A stretch of 64,000 bases of DNA from an uncultured Lachnospiraceae bacterium (GTDB taxonomy: Bacteria > Bacillota > Clostridia > Lachnospirales > Lachnospiraceae). The stretch spans positions 1 to 64,000 of the forward strand of contig ONAD01000005.1 of the NCBI GenBank assembly GCA_900315735.1. Reading direction: 5' to 3'. Shown here in pieces: positions 62,662 through 64,000 of this stretch (positions are counted from its first letter, which is position 1; each line of letters begins with the position of its first letter). The notes beneath the pieces are model-generated. The model was not told the origin of the DNA. It worked only from the letters and a program-made list of their open reading frames with translations, and ran no database searches. A program made the position numbers and the translations under genes.

Positions 62662-62728
62662 ACGCGGGTAGCGAAAAAAATCTGAGAGAAAAGAAAAAGT
62701 CAGATTTGCCTGAGCAATAAAAATATAG

Positions 62729-62808
62729 TTGACAACAGAATCACTTATGTATATACTTTGATTTGCAAATAATTTGATAATCAAAATATTTGCAAATCAA
62801 AGTATATA
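62729..62808 (+). promoter_or_regulatory. Promoter and 59-base palindromic operator of acpP-fabK
   Basis: TTGACA (62729-62734), 17-base spacer, TATACT (62752-62757). The -10 box lies in the left arm of a palindrome: 62750-62771 is the exact reverse complement of 62787-62808 (22 bases), and the centre holds TTTGAT-A-ATCAAA (62773-62785). The TTTGAT/ATCAAA core matches the known FabT operator type of Firmicutes, so a FabT-like MarR repressor probably controls this fatty acid operon. Confidence 0.78.
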
Positions 62809-62839
62809 GCAAAAAAAGACAAAAAAGGAGAACAAAATA

Positions 62840-63070
62840 ATGTTAGAGAAATTAGCAGAATTAATCCAAGAGCAGTTAAACTATGATGGAGAGGTAACAG
62901 CAGAATCCAATTTCAAAGATGATTTAGGAGCAGATTCCCTGGATTTATTTGAACTGGTTATGAGCATGGAAGAGGAATTCGGTGTAGAGATTCCATCAGA
63001 AGACTTAGAGAAAATCGCAACTGTAGGAGATGTTATTGACTACTTAAAAGCAAAGGGCGTTGAGGAATAG
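62840..63070 (+). CDS. acpP: Acyl carrier protein
   Basis: A 76-residue acidic protein with the phosphopantetheine site [12 protein letters not shown] (Ser at about residue 37). It carries growing acyl chains in type II fatty acid synthesis. AAAGGAG precedes the ATG. fabK begins three bases after its stop. Confidence 0.96.
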   Translation: MLEKLAELIQEQLNYDGEVTAESNFKDDLGADSLDLFELVMSMEEEFGVEIPSEDLEKIATVGDVIDYLKAKGVEE

Positions 63071-63073
63071 AAT

Positions 63074-64000
63074 ATGAAAACAAGAATCACAGAACTGTTA
63101 GGAATAGAAGAGCCTGTTATCCAGGGCGGAATGGCATGGGTTGCAGAATATCATCTGGCTGCTGCAGTATCTGAAGCAGGTGGACTTGGTATTATCGGTG
63201 CAGCCAGTGCTCCTCCTGAAGTGGTTCGGGAGCAGATTCGCAAGGTGAAGGAACGCACCAGTAAACCATTTGGTGTCAATGTCATGTTGATGAATCCAAA
63301 TGCACCGGAAGTGGCAAAGGTGGTAGTAGAGGAGCAGGTTCCGGTTGTTACAACAGGAGCTGGAAATCCAGCCAAATTCATGAGTCTCTGGAAAGAAGCG
63401 GGAGTCAAAGTAATTCCGGTAGTAGCAAGTGTTGCCATGGCAAAGCTTATGGTCCGCGGTGGCGCAGATGCTGTTGTGGCAGAGGGAATGGAATCCGGTG
63501 GTCATATCGGTTCCACGACAACCATGGCATTGGTACCTCAGGTGGCAGATGCCATTGATGCACCAGTGATTGCAGCCGGAGGAATTGCAGATGGAAGGGG
63601 AATGGCTGCAGCCTTTATGTTAGGCGCAGAAGCAGTTCAGATGGGAACAAGATTTGTGGCAGCCAAAGAATCTATCGTACATGCAAACTACAAAGAGAAA
63701 CTGATAAAATCCAAAGACATTGATTCTGAAATAACAGGATCCAGTACCGGACATCCAATCCGTGTCATCCGTAATAAGATGAGCCGTGAGTATCTGAAGA
63801 TGGAAAAAGAAGGCGCAACATTAGAAGAGTTAGAACAGCTTACCCTTGGTTCCCTTCGCAAAGCGGTGATGGACGGCGATGTGGTAAATGGAAGCCTGAT
63901 GGCAGGTCAGATTGCCGGAATGATACAGGATGAATTGTCCTGTAAGGAAATTATTACTTCTATCGTATCAGAAGCAGAACATCTGATGAATCGGAAATAA
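63074..64000 (+). CDS. fabK: Enoyl-ACP reductase II
   Basis: A 308-residue FMN-dependent TIM-barrel reductase that completes each cycle of fatty acid elongation. Motifs: IQGGMAWVAEYHLAAAVSEAGGLG (N-terminal), AEGMESGGHIGSTTTMALVPQ, PVIAAGGIADGRGMAAAFMLGAEAVQMGTRF. FabK replaces FabI in many Firmicutes and is not blocked by triclosan in the same way. The stop codon ends exactly at the window edge; the rest of the fab cluster should follow. Confidence 0.95.
   Translation: MKTRITELLGIEEPVIQGGMAWVAEYHLAAAVSEAGGLGIIGAASAPPEVVREQIRKVKERTSKPFGVNVMLMNPNAPEVAKVVVEEQVPVVTTGAGNPAKFMSLWKEAGVKVIPVVASVAMAKLMVRGGADAVVAEGMESGGHIGSTTTMALVPQVADAIDAPVIAAGGIADGRGMAAAFMLGAEAVQMGTRFVAAKESIVHANYKEKLIKSKDIDSEITGSSTGHPIRVIRNKMSREYLKMEKEGATLEELEQLTLGSLRKAVMDGDVVNGSLMAGQIAGMIQDELSCKEIITSIVSEAEHLMNRK

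Overview
The window looks like the chromosome of a Gram-positive anaerobe of the Lachnospiraceae/Clostridia type. The reasons are strong AGGAGG ribosome binding sites, a 139-residue S12 with the insertion seen in Firmicutes, SpoVT, PucR, FabK with a FabT-like operator, class B sortase, BspA-like repeats and moderate-to-low GC. Genus cannot be fixed from the sequence alone.

Layout. 1-4.8 kb is the str operon (rpsL, rpsG, fusA, tuf). The 3' end of tuf is an integration site: the last 17 codons of tuf plus a few bases recur at 4735, 12236 and 34537, and these three copies bound two elements in tandem. Element 1 (about 7.5 kb) is a small mobilizable element: divergent XRE regulator, excisionase-like HTH, tyrosine integrase, RepA-like ATPase, relaxase preceded by a hairpin array (candidate oriT), TnpV-like protein, a membrane-anchored hydrolase and a 28-residue type I toxin-like peptide. 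Element 2 (about 22.3 kb) has the same left-end plan (regulator, excisionase, integrase) but no relaxase. Its cargo is a defence island: a small controller, then UvrD-type helicase-nuclease, beta-class methyltransferase, type III Res helicase-nuclease and a GHKL ATPase with a possible nuclease end, then an AlbA_2 protein, a complete Wadjet set (jetABCD) and an AbiE toxin-antitoxin pair. Each element has paired 11-base-period repeats at both ends, different between the two, that look like integrase arm sites.

34.6-49 kb is chromosomal: a PucR regulator, a polar amino acid ABC importer, two cytidylate-kinase-like proteins, a hybrid histidine kinase, a CobW-type GTPase, a class III aminotransferase, an APC permease, an iron alcohol dehydrogenase and an XRE-cupin regulator. 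Together they suggest uptake of an amino acid or amine, transamination and reduction of the aldehyde; the substrate is not known.

49-64 kb holds a 550-base imperfect palindrome that could be a large structured RNA or a MITE, an mgtE gene behind a leader ORF and terminator, yjjG, two YcxB-like paralogues, a MATE exporter with a decayed copy beside it, a DUF4143 ATPase gene flanked by identical 41-base hairpin repeats, spoVT with its ribosome binding site inside a 24-base-pair hairpin, a class A penicillin-binding protein, a class B sortase with a likely surface-protein substrate, and acpP-fabK under a 59-base palindromic operator.
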